Positions 47,449 through 56,515 of a stretch of 64,000 nt of DNA are shown here, one piece after another; the first letter of the stretch is position 1, and every line of letters starts with the position of its first letter. The stretch comes from Thalassospira sp. MCCC 1A03138 (GTDB taxonomy: Bacteria > Pseudomonadota > Alphaproteobacteria > Rhodospirillales > Thalassospiraceae): positions 91,265 through 155,264 of the forward strand of contig NZ_JFJY01000010.1 in NCBI RefSeq assembly GCF_002115785.1, given 5' to 3'. The notes under the pieces were generated by a model. That model was not told the DNA's origin and did not search any database. It was given only the letters and a program-made list of their open reading frames with translations. The translations under genes were made by a program, and so were the position numbers.

Positions 47449-49191
47449 ATGTTTGATCGCCTTAAAAAAGAACATATCGTCGCAGGGGACGATTTCAATC
47501 GCTGGAAAGTTCCGCCAGCATCCATCGCCATTCATCTTTGCATCGGATCGGTTTACGCGTGGTCGATTTTCAACCCGCCACTGATCAAGGAATTCGGCGT
47601 GGTTGCGTCAAGCTCTGGTGACTGGGGCCTGCAATCTGTTGTCTGGATTTTCTCGGTCGCGATTGTATTTCTGGGGTTAGCCGCGGCATTCGGCGGCAAA
47701 TGGCTTGAAGAAGTCGGGCCGCGCATGGTGGGTGTTGTTGCCGCATTTTGCTGGGGTGGTGGTTTCATCATCGGTGGCATGGGCATTGCGACCCATCAGC
47801 TTTGGCTGGTTTATCTGGGCTACGGTGCGCTTGGCGGTTGTGGCCTTGGGCTTGGCTATGTGTCGCCGGTCTCAACCCTGATCCGCTGGTTCCCGGACCG
47901 TCGCGGCATGGCAACCGGTATGGCGATCATGGGCTTTGGCGGTGGTGCGATGATCGCAACGCCGATCAAGGAAAGCCTGCTTTCATTCTTCTATAAGGTG
48001 CCGGAATATCTTGGCCCGGAAAGTGCCGTGAACCTTGTCACCGAAGGCGGCAAGCGTATGGCCGAAGTCGGTGGCCAGATGGTCGAGGTTGTTGTGGCCG
48101 GTGCGGCACAGGTTGCGTCGGCGCCGGTGGCGATCGAGCAGGGGGTATATGTTGCGGGCACGGGCAATACCGGTGCGGCGGCGACCTTCTTTACGCTTGG
48201 CATTGCCTATTTCATCGTCATGGTCATTGCGGCGTTTTCGTATCGTGTACCGCGCGAAGGATGGCTCCCGGCTGGCTGGACACCGCCGACCGCGGATACT
48301 GCATCCAAGCGCATGATCACCCAGAACAACGTTCATATTGATCAGGCCCTGAAAACCCCGCAATTCTATATGCTTTGGATCGTGCTGTGCTTTAACGTGA
48401 CGGCAGGCATCGGGGTGATTGGCGTTGCCAAAACCATGATGAGCGAGATTTTCGGCAGCACCCTGCCGTTGGTGGTCAATTCCGGCTTTGCCGCGACCTA
48501 TGTGTTCATGATTTCGGTCTTTAACATGTGTGGCCGGTTCTTCTGGGCGTCGATTTCGGACTATATTGGACGCAAGAACACCTACTACTGCTTCTTCATC
48601 CTTGGCATCATCCTGTATCTGTCGATCCCGTATGCTGCGGGGCAGGTCAGTGTGAACCCGGTCGTGACGTGGCTTGTGATGTTCTATGGCGCAACCATGA
48701 TCATCTTCACGATGTATGGTGGCGGTTTTGCGACCATTCCGGCCTATCTGGCAGATGTTTTCGGAACCAAATATGTCGGTGGCATCCATGGTCGTCTTCT
48801 GACCGCATGGAGTGTCGCGGGCGTGCTTGGGCCGCTTGCCATCACCCAGCTGCGTCAGACATCGGTCGGCAATTCGATCAAGGAACTGGCTGCCAAGATC
48901 GATCCGGCAGCGTTTCAGGCAAAGTTCGGTGCGGGTATGGAACAGCTTGATCAGCTGATTGCGGCCAAAACCGTGACGATTGGTCGTCTGATGGAAATCG
49001 CCCCGGCCGGGACGGTTGATCCGACGCCAAGCCTTTATAACACCACCATGTATGCCATGGCAGCCTTGCTGGTGATTGGCCTGATTGCCAACGCGCTGGT
49101 CAAGCCGATCCATGACAAGCATTACATGGAAACCGCAGCGGACCCGGCCAAACCGACCCCGACCGGCCGCGAGGCAACGTCTGAGGCGTAA
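47449..49191 (+). CDS. OFA-family MFS transporter (oxalate/formate antiporter type)
   Basis: 580 residues from the ATG at 47449, preceded by GGGAGGAA; upstream codons in frame have no ribosome site and overlap the promoter. OFA features: RWKVPPASIAIHLCIGSVYAWSIF at the first helix, GLGLGYVSPVSTLIRWFPDRRGMATG near 140, and the repeat in the second half (ISDYIGRKNTYY). It carries two soluble-looking insertions, about residues 185-245 and 485-525, which make it longer than the 420-residue founding members. It probably moves oxalate, formate or a related monocarboxylate across the inner membrane. The formate dehydrogenase operon downstream supports formate; regulation is by the sigma-54 promoter. 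Confidence 0.88.
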   Translation: MFDRLKKEHIVAGDDFNRWKVPPASIAIHLCIGSVYAWSIFNPPLIKEFGVVASSSGDWGLQSVVWIFSVAIVFLGLAAAFGGKWLEEVGPRMVGVVAAFCWGGGFIIGGMGIATHQLWLVYLGYGALGGCGLGLGYVSPVSTLIRWFPDRRGMATGMAIMGFGGGAMIATPIKESLLSFFYKVPEYLGPESAVNLVTEGGKRMAEVGGQMVEVVVAGAAQVASAPVAIEQGVYVAGTGNTGAAATFFTLGIAYFIVMVIAAFSYRVPREGWLPAGWTPPTADTASKRMITQNNVHIDQALKTPQFYMLWIVLCFNVTAGIGVIGVAKTMMSEIFGSTLPLVVNSGFAATYVFMISVFNMCGRFFWASISDYIGRKNTYYCFFILGIILYLSIPYAAGQVSVNPVVTWLVMFYGATMIIFTMYGGGFATIPAYLADVFGTKYVGGIHGRLLTAWSVAGVLGPLAITQLRQTSVGNSIKELAAKIDPAAFQAKFGAGMEQLDQLIAAKTVTIGRLMEIAPAGTVDPTPSLYNTTMYAMAALLVIGLIANALVKPIHDKHYMETAADPAKPTPTGREATSEA

Positions 49192-49202
49192 CACCGAACC
49201 CC

Positions 49203-49234
49203 GGTGCCGGTCGGCTTTGGCCCTGACCGGTACC
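49203..49234 (+). terminator. Hairpin just after the OFA transporter
   Basis: GGTGCCGGTC pairs with GACCGGTACC (one G-T wobble) around a 12-base loop, starting 12 bases after the stop. No T run follows, so it is more likely a 3'-end stabiliser or Rho-linked structure. Confidence 0.5.
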
Positions 49235-49273
49235 ACTGGGCCCGGGTATGTTTGTCTGTCCCCGGACCCGCCT

Positions 49274-49302
49274 GGACATGATAGTGCATCAATGTCATGT
49301 CC
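49274..49302 (+). other. Hairpin in the OFA-LysR gap
   Basis: GGACATGA and TCATGTCC form a perfect 8-bp stem. Extending it by C-G at 272/304 would compete with the next, larger hairpin for base 304. Confidence 0.45.
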
Positions 49303-49303
49303 G

Positions 49304-49365
49304 GTCCTGTTGCAGGATTAACCCTTCGGCTTTTATGGCCATTCGGGTTATCCTGCAATCAGGAC
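49304..49365 (+). terminator. Large stem-loop in the OFA-LysR gap
   Basis: GTCCTG-TTGCAGGAT-TAACCC pairs with GGGTTA-TCCTGCAA-T-CAGGAC, about 20 base pairs with two single-base bulges and a 20-base loop. No T run follows. Termination, transcript protection or attenuation before the LysR gene are all possible. Confidence 0.55.
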
Positions 49366-49445
49366 GCCCGCCCCGCAAATGGTGTCCATCAATCACATAA
49401 AGTGCGCCACCAGACGGGGGTTCCCCGAAAGGCGCCGGATACGCC

Positions 49446-50339
49446 ATGATCGACAAACTCGAAATGTTTATAGTGCTTGCCAGAGAGCAGCATTTTGGTC
49501 ACGCCGCCGAGGAATGCGGTGTGACACAGCCAACCCTTTCCAGTGCCCTGCGCCAGCTTGAAGACCATCTTGGTGTGGTGCTGGTGCGTCGTGGTTCGCG
49601 CTATCAGGGGCTGACGCCAGAAGGCGAGCGGGTTCTGGAATGGGCGCGCCATATTGTCGGAAGTACGCGGTCGATGCGTGATGAAATGCGCGCGATGCGG
49701 TTCGGTCTGACCGGGCAGGTGCAGATTGCGGTTATTCCGACGGCACTTTCGATGGTGCATGAATTGACCACACCGTTTCGCGAAAAGCATCCGGATGTGA
49801 CCTTTGCGGTACTGTCGCGGACTTCGACAGAAATTCAGGCGCTACTTGATAATCTTCAAATTGATGTCGGGATTACCTATCTGGATAATGAGCCGCTTGG
49901 CCGTGTGACATCGATCCCGCTTTATTATGAGCGCTATCATCTTGTGACATCGAATTTCGATGATATCGGTGACCGCGAAAGCATCACCTGGCGGGAGGCG
50001 GCAGAGTTTCCGTTATGTTTGCTGACACCCGATATGCAGAACCGGCGGATTATCAATCAGCATCTGAACGAGGCGGGGGCGCGTATCAGCCCGACGCTGG
50101 AAAGTGATTCGATGATTGCGCTTTTTACCCATGTGCATACCGGTAACTGGGCCAGCATCATGCCGGTCAAGATGGTCAAGGAATTCAGTATGCGCGACCG
50201 GGTCAAATCGATCCCGATTGTTGATCCGGATGCGTCGCATCTGGTGGGTATGATCGCGGCAAAGCGCGAACCGGCAACACCGGTTGTGTCGGCGTTGCTG
50301 AAAGAGGCAAAGAGTATTTCTGAACTGGAGCCCGCCTGA
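49446..50339 (+). CDS. LysR-family regulator of the formate dehydrogenase operon
   Basis: 297 residues. N-terminal helix-turn-helix: MIDKLEMFIVLAREQHFGHA, ECGVTQPTLSSALRQLEDHLG. The effector domain follows from about 90 (GQVQIAVIPTALSMVHELTT). It is directly upstream of, and in line with, fdsG-fdsB-fdsA-fdsD-fdhD, the arrangement seen for FdsR-type regulators of NAD-dependent formate dehydrogenase. It probably responds to formate and controls the operon; the 122 bases to fdsG would hold its site, though I see no clear repeat there. Confidence 0.85.
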   Translation: MIDKLEMFIVLAREQHFGHAAEECGVTQPTLSSALRQLEDHLGVVLVRRGSRYQGLTPEGERVLEWARHIVGSTRSMRDEMRAMRFGLTGQVQIAVIPTALSMVHELTTPFREKHPDVTFAVLSRTSTEIQALLDNLQIDVGITYLDNEPLGRVTSIPLYYERYHLVTSNFDDIGDRESITWREAAEFPLCLLTPDMQNRRIINQHLNEAGARISPTLESDSMIALFTHVHTGNWASIMPVKMVKEFSMRDRVKSIPIVDPDASHLVGMIAAKREPATPVVSALLKEAKSISELEPA

Positions 50340-50461
50340 GAAGGCTTGATAGGTTTTCGCTATCGCGTAACGGGATGGCTTTATTGAACAGGCGTTGGCA
50401 ATCACCGACACTATGAAGAATAATAAAGAATTCAATAGACTGCTAAGTGAGAGAGGCTTGC

Positions 50462-50941
50462 ATGTCTGCAACAGAGACGACCGAGGAAATATCCGTCCGG
50501 GTTGGCACCATTTGTGATGGTCTGGCCGGACTTGAAGGGCCGCTTTTGCCGATTCTGCATGAAGTGCAGGAGGAATTTGGCTTTATTCCCGAAGGCGCGC
50601 TTCAAACCATTGCCAAGAAACTGAACCTTAGTCGGGCGGAAGTCCACGGGGTTGCCAGTTTCTATCATGATTTCCGAGAGGAAAAACCGGGCAGGCATGT
50701 GATCAAGATTTGCCGGGCGGAAGCGTGCCAGTCGATGGGCGCGGACGATCTGGGTGATCATGCGAAGCGCAAGCTTAAAGTCGATTGGTCGGAAACGACC
50801 AGCGACAAGAGTGTGACGCTGGAGCCGGTCTTCTGCCTTGGGCTTTGTGCCTGTGCACCGGCGGCCATGGTTGATGGCAAGGTTGTTGGCCGGGTAAACA
50901 AGGATCGTCTTGATCGCATCCTGAGCGAGGTGGGATCATGA
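50462..50941 (+). CDS. fdsG: NAD-dependent formate dehydrogenase gamma subunit
   Basis: 159 residues from the ATG at 50462, preceded by GAGAGG. NuoE-like thioredoxin-fold protein that binds one [2Fe-2S] cluster with four cysteines: CRAEACQSMG and CLGLCACAPAAMV. It hands electrons between the flavin site of FdsB and the other clusters of the soluble cytoplasmic complex that oxidises formate to CO2 with NAD+. It overlaps fdsB by 4 bases (ATGA). Confidence 0.93.
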   Translation: MSATETTEEISVRVGTICDGLAGLEGPLLPILHEVQEEFGFIPEGALQTIAKKLNLSRAEVHGVASFYHDFREEKPGRHVIKICRAEACQSMGADDLGDHAKRKLKVDWSETTSDKSVTLEPVFCLGLCACAPAAMVDGKVVGRVNKDRLDRILSEVGS

Positions 50942-52494
50942 CAGTCAAGATCTACGTCCCGCTTGATTCCGGTTCTGTTGCCCTTGGTGCGGACGACGTG
51001 GCAAAGGCCATCGCCGCCGAAGCGATCAAACGCGGTGAAGATGTGAAGATCGTGCGTAACGGTTCGTTTGGCATGTATTGGCTGGAGCCGATGGTCGAGG
51101 TCGAAACATCGCGCGGGCGTCTGGCTTATGGCCCAATTGCGGTAGAGGATGTCGACAGCCTGTTTGACGCCGGTTTCCTGAACGGGAGCGATCATAAACG
51201 TTTCCTTGGCCACACGCAGGATATCCCGTTCCTGAAGGCGCAGACGCGTCTGACCTTCCAGCGGTGCGGGATTATCGATCCTGTGTCGCTTGACGATTAC
51301 CGTGCCAATGACGGGCTTAAGGGGCTAGAAAATGCCCTTGGGATGACGTCCGAGGATATCGTCAAGGCGGTTACGGATTCAGGCCTTCGCGGTCGCGGTG
51401 GTGCCGGTTTCCCGACGGGTATCAAATGGAATACCGTGCGTCAGGCGCCCGGTGATCAGAAATACATCGTCTGTAATGCCGACGAAGGCGACAGCGGCAC
51501 ATTTGCTGATCGGATGATCATGGAGGGCGAGCCGTTCGTCCTGATCGAAGGGATGATCATTGCCGGTCTCGCGACCGGGGCGACCAAAGGATATGTCTAT
51601 ACAAGGTCGGAATATCCCGATGCGATCCGCATCATGAACGAAGCGATAGAAGTCGCACGAGCAAACAAACTGCTGGGTCCCAAGGTTCTGGGATCGGATT
51701 ACGCGTTCGACATGGAAGTCCGCATGGGGGCGGGAGCCTATGTCTGCGGCGAGGAAACCTCGCTTTTGAACAGTATGGAAGGCAAGCGGGGCGTTGTCCG
51801 CGCCAAGCCGCCCCTTCCAGCCCTTGAAGGGTTCATGGCCCGACCGACAGTTGTTAACAACGTTATCTCGTTGTGCTCGGTGCCGGTGATCCTTGAAAAG
51901 GGTGCGGAATATTACCGTGATTTCGGCATGGGCCGTTCACGCGGAACCATTCCGATTCAGATCGCGGGCAATGTCAAACATGGCGGCCTTTATGAAACGG
52001 CCTTTGGTCTGACATTGGGCGAAATCGTTGAACAGATCGGTGGCGGTACGGCAAGCGGTCGCCCGGTCAAGGCGGTTCAGGTCGGTGGTCCGCTGGGCGC
52101 GTATTTCCCACGCGAACTGTTTGACACACCATTTGATTACGAGGCATTCGCCAAGGCGGATGGCCTGATCGGTCATGCAGGTGTCGTCGTGTTTGACGAC
52201 AGTGTCGACATGATGAAACAGGCCCGTTTTGCCATGGAATTCTGCGCGATTGAATCATGTGGCAAATGTACACCATGCCGCATTGGGTCAACACGTGGCA
52301 CCGAAGTTGTCGACAAGATCGCACGCGGCGAAGATCCCGAAATGCAAAAGGAACTTCTGGCCGATCTGTGTGAAACGATGAAGTTCGGGTCGCTATGTGC
52401 GCTGGGCGGGTTTACGCCCTATCCGGTGATGAGCGCACTGACCCATTTCCCTGATGATTTCAAGCCCCATGCGCTTGATATAGCCGCGGAGTGA
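50938..52494 (+). CDS. fdsB: NAD-dependent formate dehydrogenase beta subunit
   Basis: 518 residues, NuoF-like. A thioredoxin-like N-terminal domain (to about 120) precedes the FMN/NAD-binding part: GRGGAGFPTGIKWNT near 155, NADEGDSGTFADR, and GAGAYVCGEETSLLNSMEGK near 265. The [4Fe-4S] ligands are in ESCGKCTPCRIGSTRG near 440. It reduces NAD+ with electrons from formate. It overlaps fdsG upstream and lies 5 bases before the preferred start of fdsA, so the genes are coupled. Confidence 0.95.
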   Translation: MTVKIYVPLDSGSVALGADDVAKAIAAEAIKRGEDVKIVRNGSFGMYWLEPMVEVETSRGRLAYGPIAVEDVDSLFDAGFLNGSDHKRFLGHTQDIPFLKAQTRLTFQRCGIIDPVSLDDYRANDGLKGLENALGMTSEDIVKAVTDSGLRGRGGAGFPTGIKWNTVRQAPGDQKYIVCNADEGDSGTFADRMIMEGEPFVLIEGMIIAGLATGATKGYVYTRSEYPDAIRIMNEAIEVARANKLLGPKVLGSDYAFDMEVRMGAGAYVCGEETSLLNSMEGKRGVVRAKPPLPALEGFMARPTVVNNVISLCSVPVILEKGAEYYRDFGMGRSRGTIPIQIAGNVKHGGLYETAFGLTLGEIVEQIGGGTASGRPVKAVQVGGPLGAYFPRELFDTPFDYEAFAKADGLIGHAGVVVFDDSVDMMKQARFAMEFCAIESCGKCTPCRIGSTRGTEVVDKIARGEDPEMQKELLADLCETMKFGSLCALGGFTPYPVMSALTHFPDDFKPHALDIAAE

Positions 52495-52499
52495 TAACG

Positions 52500-55379
52500 A
52501 TGTCCTTGGTAAAAGAAGTCGACTATGGAACCCCCGCCGCGAAATCCGAAAAGACCGTGACAATTAATGTCGACGGATTTGATGTGACCGTGCCCGAAGG
52601 CACGTCGATCATGCGGGCCTCGATGGAGGCGGGTATTCAGGTACCGAAACTGTGCGCAACCGATATGGTCGATGCGTTTGGTTCGTGCCGCCTGTGTCTG
52701 GTGGAAATCGAAGGCCGCAATGGCACCCCGTCATCCTGCACGACCCCGGTGGCGGATGGCATGGTGGTCCATACCCAGACCGAACGGCTCAAGAAAATCC
52801 GTAAAGGTGTTATGGAACTTTATATTTCCGATCACCCGCTGGATTGCCTGACCTGTGCGGCGAATGGCGATTGCGAATTGCAGGACATGGCCGGTGCGGT
52901 TGGCTTGCGCGATGTCCGTTATGGTTATGATGGGGGCAACCACGTCAAGACCCGCCAGAATGGCGAGGAAAACCCGCGTTACATGGCCAAAGACGAGAGC
53001 AACCCGTATTTCACCTATGACCCGTCGAAATGTATTGTCTGTTCGCGGTGTGTGCGTGCGTGCGAGGAAGTGCAGGGGACTTTTGCCCTGACCATCGAGG
53101 GGCGCGGGTTTGAAAGCCGGGTGTCGCCGGGCATGCATGAAAACTTCCTGGATTCAGAATGCGTGTCGTGTGGTGCCTGTGTTCAGGCCTGCCCGACGGC
53201 AACGCTTCAGGAAAAATCGGTGATCGAAATCGGTCAGCCGGAACATTCGGTCGTCACTACCTGTGCCTATTGCGGGGTCGGCTGTTCGTTCAAGGCGGAA
53301 ATGCGCGGCGATGAGTTGGTGCGCATGGTGCCGTACAAGGATGGCAAGGCCAACCGCGGGCATTCGTGCGTTAAAGGTCGGTTTGCTTATGGCTATGCCA
53401 GCCATAAGGACCGTATCCTGAACCCGATGATTCGCGAAAACACGTCTGATCCGTGGCGCGAAGTCAGTTGGGAAGAAGCCCTTAGATACACGGCGGACAA
53501 GTTCCGTTCGATTCAGGCAAAATACGGCAAGGCCGCGATTGGCGGGATTACGTCGTCGCGTTGCACGAACGAGGAAACCTTCCTTGTGCAGAAGCTGATC
53601 CGGGCCGGGTTTGGCAATAACAACGTTGATACGTGCGCGCGCGTCTGCCATTCGCCGACCGGTTATGGCCTGAAAACCACATTCGGGACATCGGCCGGGA
53701 CGCAGGATTTTGACAGTGTCGAACATACCGATGTGGTGATCCTGATCGGGGCCAACCCGACGGACGGGCATCCTGTTTTTGCGTCGCGCCTTAAAAAGCG
53801 GTTGCGTCAGGGGGCGGAGCTGATCGTGATTGATCCGCGTCGTATTGATCTGGTGCAGTCACCGCATATCAAGGCCGCCGCCCATCTGGCATTGCGTCCG
53901 GGGACGAACGTTGCGGTTCTGACGTCGCTTGCGCATGTGATCGTTACCGAAGGCCTGTTTGACGAGGCATTCATTCGCGAACGGTGCGACTGGGATGAAT
54001 TCCAGGATTGGGCAGCGTTTGTATCCGACCCGCAAAACAGCCCGGAAGAAGTCGAACGCCAGTCGGGTGTTCCGGCAGAAACCGTGCGCAAGGCGGCGCG
54101 TATTTTTGCGCGCGGTGGCAATGGCGCGATCTATTACGGGCTTGGCGTGACCGAACATAGCCAAGGATCAACCACGGTAATGGCGATTGCCAACCTTGCG
54201 ATGGCGACGGGTAATATCGGGCGTCCGGGCGTGGGTGTGAACCCGCTGCGTGGGCAGAACAACGTGCAGGGTTCGTGTGATATGGGATCGTTCCCGCATG
54301 AATTACCGGGTTATCGCCATATAAGCGATGATGCGACGCGCGACGTGTTTGAAAAAATCTGGGGCGTCAAACTTGATGACGAACCGGGTCTTCGCATTCC
54401 CAACATGCTTGATGCCGCCGTCGAAGGCACGTTCAAGGGCATCTATATTCAGGGTGAAGACATCCTGCAATCGGACCCGGATACCAAGCATGTGGCCGCC
54501 GGTCTTGCGGCGATGGAATGCGTTGTGGTCCATGATCTGTTCCTGAATGAAACGGCGAACCATGCGCATGTATTCCTGCCCGGTTCGACCTTCCTTGAGA
54601 AGGATGGGACATTTACCAATGCCGAACGTCGTATCAACCGTGTTCGCAAGGTGATGAGCCCGAAAAACGGCTTTGCCGATTGGGAAGTGACCCAGAATCT
54701 GGCGCGTGCGATGGGGCTGGATTGGAGCTATACCCATCCGTCGCAGATCATGGATGAAATTGCCCGCACCACGCCAAGCTTTGCCGGGGTTAATTATGAC
54801 CTTCTGGAACGCGAGGGTTCGGTTCAGTGGCCGTGCAATGAAAAGGCGCCGTTGGGTACCCCAGTGATGCATATCGACGGGTTTGTGCGCGGCAAGGGCA
54901 AGTTTGTTGTGACCGAATATGTTGCAACCGACGAACGTACCGGACCGCGCTTCCCGCTGTTGCTGACCACCGGGCGTATCCTGTCGCAATACAATGTTGG
55001 GGCACAAACCCGCCGTACAGCCAACAGCGCATGGCACAAGGAAGACCTGCTGGAAATCCATCCCCATGATGCCGAACAGCGCGGTATCCGCGAAGGGGAC
55101 TGGATCCGTCTGGCGTCGCGGTCGGGTGAAACGTCGTTGCGAGCAACGATTACCGACCGGGTTGCACCGGGGGTGGTTTACACGACCTTCCACCATCCGG
55201 GCACACAGGCCAACGTGATCACCACCGATTATACCGACTGGGCGACCAACTGCCCGGAATACAAGGTTACCGCGGTTCAGGTCACGCCGAGTAACGGGCC
55301 GACCGAATGGCAGGTGGAATATGACAAGCAGGCCGAACAGTCACGCCGGATCCTTCCACGTGTTGATGCGGCCGAATAG
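52500..55379 (+). CDS. fdsA: NAD-dependent formate dehydrogenase catalytic alpha subunit
   Basis: 959 residues from the ATG at 52500 (GGAG upstream); a GTG at 52491 would add three residues. The N-terminus binds a [2Fe-2S] cluster (CRLCLVEIEG) and further clusters (HPLDCLTCAANGDCEL; CIVCSRCVRACEE; CVSCGACVQACPT). The molybdopterin domain starts near 255 with CAYCGVGCSF. The catalytic site matches FdsA/FdhF: DTCARVCHSPTGYG with the Mo-ligand Cys followed by His, so it is a cysteine, not selenocysteine, enzyme. It oxidises formate at a bis-MGD molybdenum centre. It is followed by a hairpin and fdsD. Confidence 0.96.
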   Translation: MSLVKEVDYGTPAAKSEKTVTINVDGFDVTVPEGTSIMRASMEAGIQVPKLCATDMVDAFGSCRLCLVEIEGRNGTPSSCTTPVADGMVVHTQTERLKKIRKGVMELYISDHPLDCLTCAANGDCELQDMAGAVGLRDVRYGYDGGNHVKTRQNGEENPRYMAKDESNPYFTYDPSKCIVCSRCVRACEEVQGTFALTIEGRGFESRVSPGMHENFLDSECVSCGACVQACPTATLQEKSVIEIGQPEHSVVTTCAYCGVGCSFKAEMRGDELVRMVPYKDGKANRGHSCVKGRFAYGYASHKDRILNPMIRENTSDPWREVSWEEALRYTADKFRSIQAKYGKAAIGGITSSRCTNEETFLVQKLIRAGFGNNNVDTCARVCHSPTGYGLKTTFGTSAGTQDFDSVEHTDVVILIGANPTDGHPVFASRLKKRLRQGAELIVIDPRRIDLVQSPHIKAAAHLALRPGTNVAVLTSLAHVIVTEGLFDEAFIRERCDWDEFQDWAAFVSDPQNSPEEVERQSGVPAETVRKAARIFARGGNGAIYYGLGVTEHSQGSTTVMAIANLAMATGNIGRPGVGVNPLRGQNNVQGSCDMGSFPHELPGYRHISDDATRDVFEKIWGVKLDDEPGLRIPNMLDAAVEGTFKGIYIQGEDILQSDPDTKHVAAGLAAMECVVVHDLFLNETANHAHVFLPGSTFLEKDGTFTNAERRINRVRKVMSPKNGFADWEVTQNLARAMGLDWSYTHPSQIMDEIARTTPSFAGVNYDLLEREGSVQWPCNEKAPLGTPVMHIDGFVRGKGKFVVTEYVATDERTGPRFPLLLTTGRILSQYNVGAQTRRTANSAWHKEDLLEIHPHDAEQRGIREGDWIRLASRSGETSLRATITDRVAPGVVYTTFHHPGTQANVITTDYTDWATNCPEYKVTAVQVTPSNGPTEWQVEYDKQAEQSRRILPRVDAAE

Positions 55380-55392
55380 GCGCGAATTGTTG

Positions 55393-55428
55393 CCCGGTTT
55401 CATGATAGGATTGTGTCATGAAACCGGG
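55393..55428 (+). terminator. Perfect hairpin between fdsA and fdsD (attenuator-like)
   Basis: CCCGGTTTCATGA pairs perfectly with TCATGAAACCCGGG-type partner TCATGAAACCGGG (13 bp, 10-base loop), then TGTTTTCG. It lies inside the operon, so it probably trims expression of fdsD and fdhD relative to fdsGBA rather than ending transcription fully. Confidence 0.7.
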
Positions 55429-55475
55429 TGTTTTCGTCCGTAAAATCAAGAATTCCGGCGGGAGATTAAACGTCA

Positions 55476-55700
55476 ATGGCACCTGACAAACTCGTCTATA
55501 TGGCCAATCAGATCGCGACCTTTTTCACATCCAAACCCCATGCCGAAGGTGTTGAGGGTGTGGCAGTGCATATCAGTGATTTCTGGGAACCGCGGATGCG
55601 CAAGCAGCTTTTTGACATGATCGAAAGCGGCCATGGCGGTTTCCATCCACTGGTGATCGAAGCAGCACCGATGATCCGCAAGGTCAAACAACCGGCGTGA
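55476..55700 (+). CDS. fdsD: Formate dehydrogenase delta subunit
   Basis: 74 residues, ATG preceded by GGCGGGAG. It matches the short FdsD family: DKLVYMANQIATFFTSKP at the N-terminus, ISDFWEPRMRKQLFDMIESG in the middle and HPLVIEAA near the end. It is a small structural or maturation subunit of the NAD-linked formate dehydrogenase. Its stop overlaps the start of fdhD by 4 bases. Confidence 0.93.
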   Translation: MAPDKLVYMANQIATFFTSKPHAEGVEGVAVHISDFWEPRMRKQLFDMIESGHGGFHPLVIEAAPMIRKVKQPA

Positions 55701-56509
55701 CAGCAGAAATGACATCGACAAACCGCATCATTGATGGTCGCGACCATGATCCGGCGCGTGCTGTTGCGCGCGGCGATGGCAATGATGATGCGCCGATGAT
55801 ACTGCAGCCGGAAATTCCAGCTGCCCTTACATTCAACGGTAAATCCCACGCCGTTATGATGGTGTCACCCCACGACCTTGAAGATTTCATGATCGGTTTT
55901 GCCCTGTCCGAGGGCATAGCTGACCATGCGGGCCAGATCCGTTTGCGTGATGTACGCAAAACCCTGCAGGGATATGTGATCGAGGCGGACCTGGACGAAG
56001 ACATTCTTGACCGGCTTGAAGTACGCCAACGTACCCTTGAAGGACGTTCGGGCTGCGGGCTTTGCGGTGTGCAATCGCTTGATGCGGTTGCGATGGACAG
56101 GATCGGCACCGTTGTGCCAGCGAATATGCCGCAGGATGTTGTTTTGCGGGCGATTGATGCCCTTCCTGATCATCAGACACGTAACCGCGAAGGCGGCGGG
56201 CTTTTGCATGCCAGTGCGTTTGTCGATGCGACCGGCGCCATCCGTATCGTGCGGGAGGATATCGGGCGTCATAATGCGCTTGACAAGGTTCTTGGTGCGG
56301 TGGTGAGGCAGGGTGTTGATAAAGCCGGTGGTTTCATCCTTATGACCAGCCGCTGTTCATATGAAATCGTCACCAAAACCGTGCAATGCGGGGTGGGCGG
56401 ACTTGTAACCCTTTCGGGGCCAACATTAACCGCGGTCAATCTGGCGCGACAGGCGGGATTGACAATGATCTGCCGCGAACGGCGCGGATTGTTCCGGCGT
56501 TTTGCCTAA
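55697..56509 (+). CDS. fdhD: Formate dehydrogenase sulfurtransferase FdhD
   Basis: 270 residues with GTG at 55697 overlapping fdsD; an ATG four codons later (55709) is the alternative. FdhD takes sulfur from a cysteine desulfurase and loads it on the molybdenum cofactor, which formate dehydrogenase needs for activity. The two functional cysteines are in SGCGLCGVQ near residue 118 (C-x2-C). Other marks: HAVMMVSPHDLEDFMIGFALSEG near 55 and REDIGRHNALDKVLG near 185. In R. capsulatus and Cupriavidus the same genes are grouped (fdsGBACD). Confidence 0.93.
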   Translation: MTAEMTSTNRIIDGRDHDPARAVARGDGNDDAPMILQPEIPAALTFNGKSHAVMMVSPHDLEDFMIGFALSEGIADHAGQIRLRDVRKTLQGYVIEADLDEDILDRLEVRQRTLEGRSGCGLCGVQSLDAVAMDRIGTVVPANMPQDVVLRAIDALPDHQTRNREGGGLLHASAFVDATGAIRIVREDIGRHNALDKVLGAVVRQGVDKAGGFILMTSRCSYEIVTKTVQCGVGGLVTLSGPTLTAVNLARQAGLTMICRERRGLFRRFA

Positions 56510-56515
56510 GCCAAA

